Assembly: GCA_964555625.1 (NCBI GenBank)
Contig: CAZKTE010000044.1
Location: forward strand, 1-15,213
Reading direction: 5' to 3'
Length of the DNA: 15,213 nt
Origin: CAZJKE01 sp964555625
GTDB lineage: Bacteria > Planctomycetota > Phycisphaerae > Phycisphaerales > SM1A02
Shown here: piece after piece, positions 8,071 to 15,213 of the stretch
How positions within the stretch are numbered: the first letter of the stretch is position 1
How the letters are laid out: each line of letters starts with the position of its first letter
The notes under the pieces: model-generated
Told to the model about the DNA's origin: nothing
The model's input: only the letters and a program-made list of their open reading frames with translations
Database searches by the model: none
Made by a program: the position numbers and the translations under genes

Positions 8071-9102
8071 TCAGGCAGCCCCTCGCGTTGCGGCCGTCAC
8101 GTCGAGCCCTGCCGCGTCACTCTCCTGGAGGTGATGCCAGCCGAGGGCAGCGATCATCGCGGCGTTATCCATGCACCACTGCGGCGGCGAGAGCCGCAGG
8201 GTGATGCCCGCGCGATCGGCGATCTCAGAGAGCCGCGCCCGCAGCGCCTCGTTTGCGACGACCCCGCCGCCGGCGATGAGGCAGGTGGATGACTCCTGCT
8301 CCAGAGCCTCCTCCACGCGGGCGCCAATCGTGTCGACGATGGCTTCCTGGAACGAGGCCGCCCAGTCGGCGCGATCCTGCTTGCTGAGATCCACTGCGGT
8401 GCGTTCAAAGACGATGCGGTCGCCGTCACGCCGCGGCGTGCCGCGAATGCCGTAGAGCAAGGCAGTCTTGAGCCCGCTGAAGGAAAAGTCGCTGCCGGCA
8501 CGCGGCCGTGGCAGCGCGTGGCGCGGAGTGCCACCCTTGGCAGCCGCCTCGATGAGCGGCCCGCCGGGCCACCCGAGATCGAGCATCGCGGCCGCCTTGT
8601 CGAACGCCTCGCCGGCCGCGTCGTCGATGGTGCGGGCAAGCACGCGCGCATGCAGGGGACTGTCAAGGTGCAGCAGGGCGGTGTGGCCGCCGCTGACGGC
8701 CAGGGCGAGTGCCGGGTAAGCCAGAGGCGATCCGTCAAGGGCGGGAGTGACCAGATGCGCAAGCACGTGATCGACGGCAAGCAGCGGCCGCTCGCACGCC
8801 CAGGCCAAAGTCTTGGCTGCCGCAATTCCAACCAGAAGCGAGCCGATCAGGCCCGGGCGATTACCGACAGCGATGGCGTCCAGGTCCTCAAGCGTGCAGG
8901 AGGCTTCCTGCAGCGCCGCGTCGATCACCGGCACGATCCGCTCCAGGTGCGCCCGGCTTGCGATCTCCGGCACCACGCCGCCGTATTCCTCGTGCAGGGC
9001 GTCCTGGGAGGCGACGATGCTGGCGCGTACCGCGTGCCCGTCCTCGACGACGGCCGCCGCCGTCTCGTCACAACTCGATTCGATTCCCAGGATCAAGGCC
9101 AT
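8071..9102 (-). CDS. tsaD: tRNA N6-adenosine threonylcarbamoyltransferase TsaD
   Basis: TsaD transfers threonylcarbamoyl from TC-AMP to A37 of ANN-decoding tRNAs (t6A), working with TsaB and TsaE in the cytosol; neither partner gene is in the window. The protein has 343 residues, family length. It begins MALILGIESSCDETAAAVV; GGVVPEIASRAHL is near 41-53, and the metal ligands lie in H112-VLA-H116. SGGHT near 139-143, GEAFDKAA, FSFSGLKTALL, GGGVVANEALRARL and CMDNAAMIA (C310, D312) complete the ASKHA-fold signature. ATG at 9102 is chosen because AGGAG lies about 6 nt upstream and homology begins here; the frame continues to 9192 without homology. It is the first gene of an operon with the GGQ and M20 genes and is divergent from hflX. 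Confidence 0.96.
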   Translation of the reverse strand: MALILGIESSCDETAAAVVEDGHAVRASIVASQDALHEEYGGVVPEIASRAHLERIVPVIDAALQEASCTLEDLDAIAVGNRPGLIGSLLVGIAAAKTLAWACERPLLAVDHVLAHLVTPALDGSPLAYPALALAVSGGHTALLHLDSPLHARVLARTIDDAAGEAFDKAAAMLDLGWPGGPLIEAAAKGGTPRHALPRPRAGSDFSFSGLKTALLYGIRGTPRRDGDRIVFERTAVDLSKQDRADWAASFQEAIVDTIGARVEEALEQESSTCLIAGGGVVANEALRARLSEIADRAGITLRLSPPQWCMDNAAMIAALGWHHLQESDAAGLDVTAATRGAA

Positions 9103-9192
9103 GCTGTTCTCCTGCCGTACGCAGGCGCGCCCATGCCGCGATGCACGTGCTGCCTCCCCCCGCAATGCGCCGGCTTTCACCTCTCTGACCAT

Positions 9193-9198
9193 TACAAT
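9193..9198 (+). promoter_or_regulatory. -10 element upstream of hflX
   Basis: TACAAT matches the -10 consensus 5 of 6 and would start transcription about 23 nt before the hflX ATG. No good -35 is seen at 16-18 nt. It lies in the 125-bp divergent gap with tsaD, where I found no convincing tsaD promoter. Confidence 0.4.
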
Positions 9199-9203
9199 AG
9201 CAA

Positions 9204-9221
9204 CGCGACCTACGCGTCGCG
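9204..9221 (+). promoter_or_regulatory. Small hairpin just before the hflX start
   Basis: CGCGAC and GTCGCG pair around a 6-nt loop, ending 6 nt before the ATG where a ribosome-binding site would be expected. No Shine-Dalgarno is visible. It might modulate initiation, but in GC-rich DNA a 6-bp stem can arise by chance. Confidence 0.25.
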
Positions 9222-9227
9222 ATCTGC

Positions 9228-10618
<1,391 letters not shown>

Positions 10619-10619
<1 letters not shown>

Positions 10620-11563
10620 TGGTCGCAGCGGCGCAGGGACTCGACGCGTTCGGGCACGAGCTCAATCCGCGCATCGTCGCGGCCATTCGATCCTGGTCTG
10701 ACGATCCTGATCTGCGAAACCTCCACCAGGTGCTGCAGTCGCGCGCGACCCGCCGCGGGTTCCTCGACACCTACGCCGAGGCGATCGTGGCAGCCCATGT
10801 TCGCGGCGCCGGGTGCAGCGTCCAGATCGAGCAACCCACGCCCAGCGGCCGCACATGCGATCTGGTGGTCGCTCGCGACGGCGCCGAACTGCACATCCAC
10901 GTCAAGCGCATCGCCGGCCGCCGAGCGGCCGGGAAACGACTTCGAATCTCCTCGCGGCTGCGCATCCTGGAGCGGATCGCACGTCCCTGGACGGTGAAGA
11001 TTCGCTGGCACGAGGGTGCTGGTGACGAGCAGATGCAGCAACTGGTCATGGAGGCCGCCTCCTTCATAGAGACCGCGCAACTCGGCGATGAACTGGTCGT
11101 GCACGACGAACGCGGCGGCGAGATCGGCGGGGTGCGGATCATCGGCCCAAGCGAAGGCCCCTGCGTGTCGCTGGCCATCGGGCTGCCGGAAGGCTTCATC
11201 GACGACACGCCGCGCATTCGGCGCCTGGTTCACCGCGCGCACAAGCAGTTCATGCCACGGGCGGTGAATCTGGTCCTGATCTGCACCGAGGACCGAGACG
11301 GGGCGGCGGAAGTCGAGAGCGCCTTCCTTGGCGCACACCAGGAGCGATGGGATGCCCACCCGCCGCGTGGCGCACGGGTTGCGGTCGGCCGCGGTGACGA
11401 CGGATTCTGGCAGGGCCGCCAGTTCCTCGACTCCCAGCTCGGCGGCTGGTTTCGCCTGGCTCCCCAGCGCGAGGACTTCGAGGGCAGCCTCTTCGTGCGC
11501 GAGGGATGCAGCGTCGATGACGAGGCCGTTGCATTGGCACGGTCGCTCTTCCAGCCGTCCTGA
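10619..11563 (+). CDS. Unrecognised protein, possible divergent PD-(D/E)XK nuclease fold
   Basis: I do not recognise this 314-residue protein as a named family. It has no signal peptide or membrane segment. Residues 50-98 have the layout of a PD-(D/E)XK nuclease core: a helix with E54, the stretch VQIEQPTPSG (68-77), D81 in CDLVV, and a strand LHIHVKR (91-97) ending in K96. The usual D/E two residues before the lysine is replaced by H94, so the enzyme may be inactive, use different metal chemistry, or only look similar. The C-terminal 200 residues alternate hydrophobic strands (LVLIC near 239) and charged helices without a motif I know. Start ATG overlaps the hflX stop (TAATG), so the two are co-translated and probably work together or under the same conditions. 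The fold assignment is inference. Confidence 0.8.
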
Positions 11564-11597
11564 TGCTCTACCATTAGGGGCCCGAAAGGACGCCCCC

Positions 11598-12740
11598 ATG
11601 AAGGACCCACGGCTCGCCACCCTCGCTAATCTCCTGATCAATCACTCCACGCAGCTTGCGCCCGGGGAGCACATCCTCATCGAGGCCATCGACATGCCCC
11701 AGGAGATGGTCATCGAACTGGTCCGCACTGCGCAGGAGGCCGGTGGCCACGCCCATGTGGCGCTGCGGACCAATGAGGTCATGCGTGCGCTGCAGGCCGG
11801 CGGCGAGGACCAGGCATTTGAGACCTGGGCTGCCTGCGACATCGACCGCATGAAGCGCATGGACGCCTACCTGGGGCTGCGGGGCTCGCACAACGTCAGC
11901 GAGATGAGCGACGTCGATGGCGATCGCCAGCAGGCCTGGGGTCGCCTGTACATGAAGCCGCTGCACCTCCAGGAGCGGGTCAACAACACCAAGTGGTGCG
12001 TGCTTCGCTGGCCCACTCCCTCGATGGCGCAGTTGGCGGGAATGAGCACGGAGGCCTTCGAGGACTTCTACTTCGATGTCTGCACGATTGACTACGGCCA
12101 CATGGAGAAGGCCGCCGCCGCGCTGGTCGCCCGCATGGAGGCTACCGATGCGGTGCACCTGCTGGGCCCGGGCGACACCGATCTGACCTTCTCAATCAAG
12201 GACATTGCGGTGCGGCCATGCTGTGGTCGCATGAACATCCCCGATGGCGAGTGCTTCACCGCGCCGGTCCGCGACTCGGTCAACGGCGTGATTCACTTCA
12301 ACACCGCCTCGATCTACCGCGGCCACACGTTCGAGGGGATTCGCCTCACCTTCAAGGACGGCCGCATCGTCGAGGCCACCGCCGACCAGGGCGGCGAGCA
12401 CCTTGACTCGATCCTCGATAGCGACGAGGGCGCACGGTACGTCGGCGAGTTCGCCATCGGATTTCACCCGGGAATCCTCGAGCCGATGAAGGACACGCTC
12501 TTTGATGAGAAGATCGCAGGGTCCCTGCACTTCACCCCCGGAAACGCCTACGAGAATGCCGACAACGGAAACCGCAGCGACATTCACTGGGATCTGGTGC
12601 TCATCCAGCGGCCCGAATACGGCGGCGGCACCATCACCTTCGACGGGGAGGTCATCCGCGATGGCGGCCTCTTCGTGGCCGAAGACCTCGTCGCGTTGAA
12701 CCCGCAGGAACTGCTCTGCGGGGCCGCTGCGGCCCCATAA
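11598..12740 (+). CDS. M29-family metallo-aminopeptidase
   Basis: This predicted cytosolic two-metal aminopeptidase (AmpS/PepS/aminopeptidase T type) removes N-terminal residues from peptides. It has 380 residues, slightly shorter than the usual 400-415. Candidate ligands sit in the family's order: E218 in IPDGECF, E284 in VGEFAIG, H311 in SLHFTPGNAY (with Y318), and H330/D332 in SDIHWDLV. The N-terminal half has LINHSTQLAPGEHILIEA. ATG at 11598 has AAAGGA 7 nt upstream; the frame extends up to 11328 inside the previous gene but without homology. It lies 34 nt after the unknown gene and could be read from the same mRNA, although TACCAT at 11569 might serve as its own -10. The final codons form a hairpin. 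Confidence 0.93.
   Translation: MKDPRLATLANLLINHSTQLAPGEHILIEAIDMPQEMVIELVRTAQEAGGHAHVALRTNEVMRALQAGGEDQAFETWAACDIDRMKRMDAYLGLRGSHNVSEMSDVDGDRQQAWGRLYMKPLHLQERVNNTKWCVLRWPTPSMAQLAGMSTEAFEDFYFDVCTIDYGHMEKAAAALVARMEATDAVHLLGPGDTDLTFSIKDIAVRPCCGRMNIPDGECFTAPVRDSVNGVIHFNTASIYRGHTFEGIRLTFKDGRIVEATADQGGEHLDSILDSDEGARYVGEFAIGFHPGILEPMKDTLFDEKIAGSLHFTPGNAYENADNGNRSDIHWDLVLIQRPEYGGGTITFDGEVIRDGGLFVAEDLVALNPQELLCGAAAAP
12720..12736 (+). terminator. Hairpin over the last codons of the M29 gene
   Basis: GGGGCCGC, a single T and GCGGCCCC form an inverted repeat ending one base before the TAA stop. A stable form would have a 6-bp GGGGCC/GGCCCC stem with a 5-nt loop. There is no T-tract after it. It may protect the mRNA end or weakly terminate transcription. 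Confidence 0.3.
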
Positions 12741-12840
12741 CCGGCAGGGGACCCCGCACAGCCCGCATGGCTTCGCTGGCCCCCGCGCATGGGCGCAGGA
12801 GGAGGTTCAGGCGCGGCTGGGGGGCGTCGATGGACCTTTC

Positions 12841-13380
12841 GTGGGCAGCAAGCCGTCATGGATGACGCCAAGACTCGGTGAAGTCCTCGCCCGCCAGGGG
12901 CTCCTGGCAGAGGCGCAGGTCGACCATCTCCTCGCCCTCCAGGCGGAGAACGGCCGCCCCATCGGGGCACTGGCCGAGGAGCACTTCGGGGTCTCGGCAG
13001 AAGCGATCGAGGATGCGTGGGTTACGCAGTACGCCCATCGCACGCGCACCGTGGATCCGGTCACGGAGACACCCCGCGAGGATGCCCGCGTGCTGGTGAC
13101 GCGACGACAGGCTTGGCAGTTCGGGGTGATGCCCATGGCACTCGACGGTGACACCCTGGTCCTGGCCACGACGCCACGGCACCTGCGACGGGCACTGCGA
13201 TTCGCATTCGGCGTGCTCGATCGCCCCGCCTACTTCCAGATGACCACCGACGCCCGCCTCGCGCAGGCGCTTGACCGCTGGTATCCCATGCCCGGGTTGT
13301 CCGACTCTGCCGTGTCCGGCGACGGCATTCGTCGCCTGATCACGAAGATGCGCATCGACACGATGCGCGAGACCGGCTGA
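12841..13380 (+). CDS. Small stand-alone GspE-N/MshEN-like domain protein
   Basis: This is a 179-residue protein resembling the N-terminal domain of type II secretion/type IV pilus ATPases (T2SSE_N) without the ATPase. From residue 11 it reads RLGEVLARQGLLAEAQ with a Q closing a 24-residue unit at 34. A second unit, PIGALAEEHFGVSAEA, again ends in Q at its 24th residue. Two such tandem 24-residue motifs bind cyclic-di-GMP in MshE, though here the second is degenerate. VMPMALDGDTLVLAT near 99-113 matches the strand that follows in GspE proteins. It is soluble, with no membrane segment. Start is GTG 12841 or ATG 12862; neither has a near Shine-Dalgarno, while AGGAGGAGG lies at 12797-12805. Partners are unknown, and it lies 100 nt after the M29 gene. 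Confidence 0.72.
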   Translation: MGSKPSWMTPRLGEVLARQGLLAEAQVDHLLALQAENGRPIGALAEEHFGVSAEAIEDAWVTQYAHRTRTVDPVTETPREDARVLVTRRQAWQFGVMPMALDGDTLVLATTPRHLRRALRFAFGVLDRPAYFQMTTDARLAQALDRWYPMPGLSDSAVSGDGIRRLITKMRIDTMRETG

Positions 13381-13392
13381 AGCCGTATCCAA

Positions 13393-13465
13393 TGGCGAGA
13401 CCCGGACTTGAACCGGGGACACCGGCATTTTCAATGCCGTGCTCTACCAACTGAGCTACCTCGCC
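13393..13465 (-). tRNA. tRNA-Phe (GAA)
   Basis: The minus strand folds into a full 73-nt cloverleaf. The acceptor is GGCGAGG with TCTCGCC (one G-U pair), the D-arm contains AGCTCAGTTGGTAGAGC, and the anticodon stem CGGCA/TGCCG holds loop TTGAAAA with anticodon GAA. The T-arm is CCCGG-TTCAAGT-CCGGG. The discriminator base is A, as for phenylalanine. The 3' CCA is not encoded, so it must be added by nucleotidyltransferase. Confidence 0.97.
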
Positions 13466-13474
13466 GCCGGCAGG

Positions 13475-13503
13475 AGCGTACCGCGGCCCCCGCGGGGCAT
13501 CAA
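13475..13503 (-). promoter_or_regulatory. Candidate promoter of tRNA-Phe
   Basis: On the minus strand TTGATG (13503-13498) is followed after exactly 17 nt by TACGCT (13480-13475). The predicted start is a few bases before the tRNA 5' end at 13465. The -35 box contains the TGA stop codon of the upstream nitrilase-family gene. The spacer is almost pure G/C and includes the palindrome CCCCGCGGGG. Confidence 0.5.
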
Positions 13504-14300
13504 GCGGGCGCGGACACCTCCCTGATCGGCAGGTCCCCGAGCAGCGCGGGCTTGAGGTCACCAAGGACCGCGAAGTCCGCTCGCCATGCCCGCTGGGCCT
13601 CCAGGTCGATGGTTGCAGCGGCGCATCCCGGTGACTCCTCGCCAAGTTCCGCGACGACCTCGCCCATCGGCGAGACCACCATCGATGCGCCGCCGTACTC
13701 GATGGCCGGATCGCTGCCGATGCGGTTGGCCGCCACGACCCACGCCTGCTGCTCGACTGCGCGGGCCACCAGGAGGCTGCGCCAATGGGCGATGCGGGAG
13801 CGAGGCCAGTTCGCGCCGATCATGAAGCAGTCCACGCCGCGCTGCCCGGCGATGCGCCAGAGCTCGGGGAAGCGCAGGTCGTAGCAGATCATCGGGCAGA
13901 TCCGCAGAGTGCCGGTATCGACGATGATCAGTTCGTCGCCGCTGTCAAACGTCCGTCCCTCGCCCATGGGGCCACAGGGGAATACCTTGGCGTAGGTGGC
14001 AAGGACACTGCCGTCGCGGCCGATGATCGAGGCGTGGTTTGACCCGCGATCGCCGCTGCGGCCGATCCACCCGACCTGTAGGAAGCAGTCGTGCGCGGCG
14101 GCCAGCGACGCGGCCCACTCCAGGCACCCGTTGTCGGCGACGGCGTCGAGGTCCTGGGAGTAGCCGGTGTCGCTGAACTCCGGCAGCAGCACAAGGTCGC
14201 CACCAACGGGCGCGGCGGCGGCGATCGCCGCCTCGTAGACGCGGCGATTCTCATCGGGCGACTCGTGGACGAGGTCCACTTGGATCGCATGGCATCGCAT
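13500..14300 (-). CDS. Nitrilase-superfamily carbon-nitrogen hydrolase (omega-amidase-like)
   Basis: This predicted amidase uses a Glu-Lys-Cys triad. The protein has 266 residues, typical for the Nit2/YafV branch that hydrolyses alpha-ketoglutaramate-type omega-amides; the substrate here is a guess. Triad residues are E41 in LLPEFSDTGYS, K105 in TYAKVFPCG and C139 in MICYDLRFPELWR, with the supporting glutamate at 114 in GEGRTF. YGGASMVVSPMGEVVAELG is the usual strand near the C-terminus. No signal peptide is seen. ATG at 14300 has no Shine-Dalgarno; instead TACAAT ends 8 nt upstream, pointing to a nearly leaderless message. It is followed 34 nt later by tRNA-Phe on the same strand and is divergent from the membrane protein gene. 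Confidence 0.92.
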   Translation of the reverse strand: MRCHAIQVDLVHESPDENRRVYEAAIAAAAPVGGDLVLLPEFSDTGYSQDLDAVADNGCLEWAASLAAAHDCFLQVGWIGRSGDRGSNHASIIGRDGSVLATYAKVFPCGPMGEGRTFDSGDELIIVDTGTLRICPMICYDLRFPELWRIAGQRGVDCFMIGANWPRSRIAHWRSLLVARAVEQQAWVVAANRIGSDPAIEYGGASMVVSPMGEVVAELGEESPGCAAATIDLEAQRAWRADFAVLGDLKPALLGDLPIREVSAPA

Positions 14301-14308
14301 CGGCGGTG

Positions 14309-14314
14309 ATTGTA
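14309..14314 (-). promoter_or_regulatory. -10 element of the nitrilase-family gene
   Basis: TACAAT on the minus strand (5 of 6 to consensus) lies 8 nt before the ATG at 14300, so the transcript would begin about two bases before the start codon. No -35 box is recognisable. Confidence 0.5.
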
Positions 14315-14325
14315 CGAGCGACGCC

Positions 14326-14331
14326 TATCAT
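14326..14331 (+). promoter_or_regulatory. -10 element of the zinc-ribbon membrane protein gene
   Basis: TATCAT (5 of 6 to consensus) lies 7 nt before the ATG at 14339, again predicting a leaderless mRNA. With the opposite-strand TACAAT, both divergent promoters fit into a 38-bp gap. No -35 box is recognisable. Confidence 0.5.
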
Positions 14332-14338
14332 CGCCGCC

Positions 14339-15145
14339 ATGCATCGTTGGCAACGCTGGCCGATGCTTGGAATCGCGTGGATCGTGCTCTCTGCGATCTA
14401 CGTCGTACTGTTCGTGCTGGGCCTGACAATGATCATGTGGGAGTGGCCCGGTTGGGATGCCTTCCTGGAGTGGCCCGGCGCATGGCTGCTGCTGGTTGCC
14501 CTGGGGCTCTCTGCGTCGCAGGTCATGTTTCTCCTGCCGATCTTCCAACGTGCACGCGCTGGCGAGAGGGGCACATCACTTGGCCGCAGCCTCGTGGTGG
14601 CCGGGGGCATCGCCGGGATGCTCACCTGTGGCCTGCTCATGGCCCTGGCCAGCGCAGTGACGCTGCTCCCTGCCAATGCGGACGACGAGTGGGGGATGCC
14701 CGTCATGGCGTTCCTCTCGCTGCTGGAGTGGGACAACGACATGTTGGCGCCCCTGTCCATCGGCCTGGCTGTCCTGGCTGTGTCCTGGGTGGTATGGACG
14801 TTGATCCTGCGCGCCTTCGCGCGGCGGCGCCATCGTGATGCCGCCTGGCTGCCGCGCCTCACGGCGCTGCTCCTTGCGGGCACGGCCATCGAGGTCGTGT
14901 TGACCGTACCCGTCGACCTGCTCGTGCGACGTCGCAACGACTGCTACTGCACCACGGGGACCTTCGGCGCGCTGATCGTGGGGCTCACCGCGGCGCTGTG
15001 GCTGCTGGGCCCGGGCATCGTGTTTCTGCTGCTGCGACACCGCCGTCCCTGGGACGCCGATCACTGTCCCTACTGCGGATACCCCCGGACGGGAGCCGCC
15101 TCGGAGACATGCAGCGAGTGTGGCCGGATACGGCCTGCGGCCTGA
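14339..15145 (+). CDS. Six-helix membrane protein with C-terminal zinc ribbon, function unknown
   Basis: The function of this 268-residue protein is not recognised. Hydrophobic segments are seen near 10-33, 48-69, 84-110, 136-160, 171-195 and 208-232, so it is probably an inner-membrane protein with six helices. The cytosolic-looking tail has C243-PYC246 and C258-SEC261, a typical small zinc ribbon of the kind common in planctomycete proteins. A C-x-C (CYC, 202-204) sits in the loop before the last helix. An in-frame GTG at 14306 would add 11 residues, but the TATCAT at 14326 favours ATG 14339. It ends 7 nt before tRNA-His on the other strand and diverges from the nitrilase-family gene; no functional link is evident. 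Confidence 0.85.
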   Translation: MHRWQRWPMLGIAWIVLSAIYVVLFVLGLTMIMWEWPGWDAFLEWPGAWLLLVALGLSASQVMFLLPIFQRARAGERGTSLGRSLVVAGGIAGMLTCGLLMALASAVTLLPANADDEWGMPVMAFLSLLEWDNDMLAPLSIGLAVLAVSWVVWTLILRAFARRRHRDAAWLPRLTALLLAGTAIEVVLTVPVDLLVRRRNDCYCTTGTFGALIVGLTAALWLLGPGIVFLLLRHRRPWDADHCPYCGYPRTGAASETCSECGRIRPAA

Positions 15146-15152
15146 GGAGAAG

Positions 15153-15213
15153 GGCGAACGACGGGACTTGAACCCGCGACTTCCTGGACCACAACCAGGT
15201 GCTCTACCAACTG
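15153..15213 (-). tRNA. tRNA-His (GTG), 5' part off window
   Basis: The 3' part of a tRNA is visible on the minus strand: the end of the D-arm (CAGTTGGTAGAGC), anticodon stem CCTGG/CCAGG around TTGTGGT (anticodon GTG), T-arm GCGGG-TTCAAGT-CCCGT, and acceptor strand CGTTCGC. The discriminator base is C, as expected for histidine, where it pairs with the extra G at position -1. CCA is not encoded. The first bases, including G-1, lie beyond the window. Confidence 0.93.

Noticed and set aside
12767..12864. Small ORF of 32 codons before the MshEN-like gene
   Set aside because: It is Arg-rich and low in information, lacks a ribosome-binding site, and runs over the start of the next gene in another frame.

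Overview
The window is GC-rich chromosomal DNA (roughly two thirds G+C by eye), densely packed and free of mobile elements, integrases or CRISPR. The best guess for the host is a planctomycete, probably of the Phycisphaerae type. This rests on family resemblance recalled from memory: a release-factor-like GGQ protein with a C-terminal helix-turn-helix-like tail, an FHA-GAF-HD-GYP protein, a membrane protein ending in a CPxCGY...CxECG ribbon, and an RpoB with planctomycete-like wording. A run of 10 Ns at 5051-5060 shows that this is a scaffolded assembly.

Left third (1-4607, minus strand): the classic rplK-rplA-rplJ-rplL-rpoB cluster, with rpoB running off the left edge. Spacing is tight: rplK-rplA 4 nt, rplA-rplJ 8 nt with the Shine-Dalgarno over the rplA stop, then a 108-nt gap before rplL. 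A structured 273-nt gap with a perfect 14-bp hairpin lies between rplL and rpoB. rplK is preceded directly by a divergent signalling gene, not by secE/nusG.

Middle (4608-9102): a back-to-back promoter region feeds rplK leftward and an FHA-GAF-HD-GYP cyclic-di-GMP phosphodiesterase rightward. The latter overlaps tail-to-tail by 11 bp with a minus-strand operon tsaD -> GGQ release-factor-like gene -> M20 amidohydrolase. That operon has a 4-nt gap followed by an ATGA overlap.

Right (9103-15213): hflX starts divergently from tsaD. It is coupled by a TAATG overlap to an unrecognised 314-aa protein with hints of a PD-(D/E)XK nuclease core. An M29 aminopeptidase follows 34 nt later, then a small stand-alone GspE-N/MshEN-like protein. 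On the minus strand come a nitrilase-superfamily amidohydrolase and tRNA-Phe(GAA). A divergent six-helix membrane protein and a partial tRNA-His(GTG) close the window.

Much of the content concerns making or repairing the translation machinery: ribosomal proteins, RNA polymerase, t6A synthesis, a release-factor relative, the ribosome-acting GTPase HflX and two tRNAs. Three genes carry a -10-like hexamer only 7-8 nt before the start codon and no Shine-Dalgarno, which suggests leaderless mRNAs. No clearly new multi-gene system is evident. The strongest candidates for novelty are the unknown gene coupled to hflX and the GGQ-plus-HTH protein.
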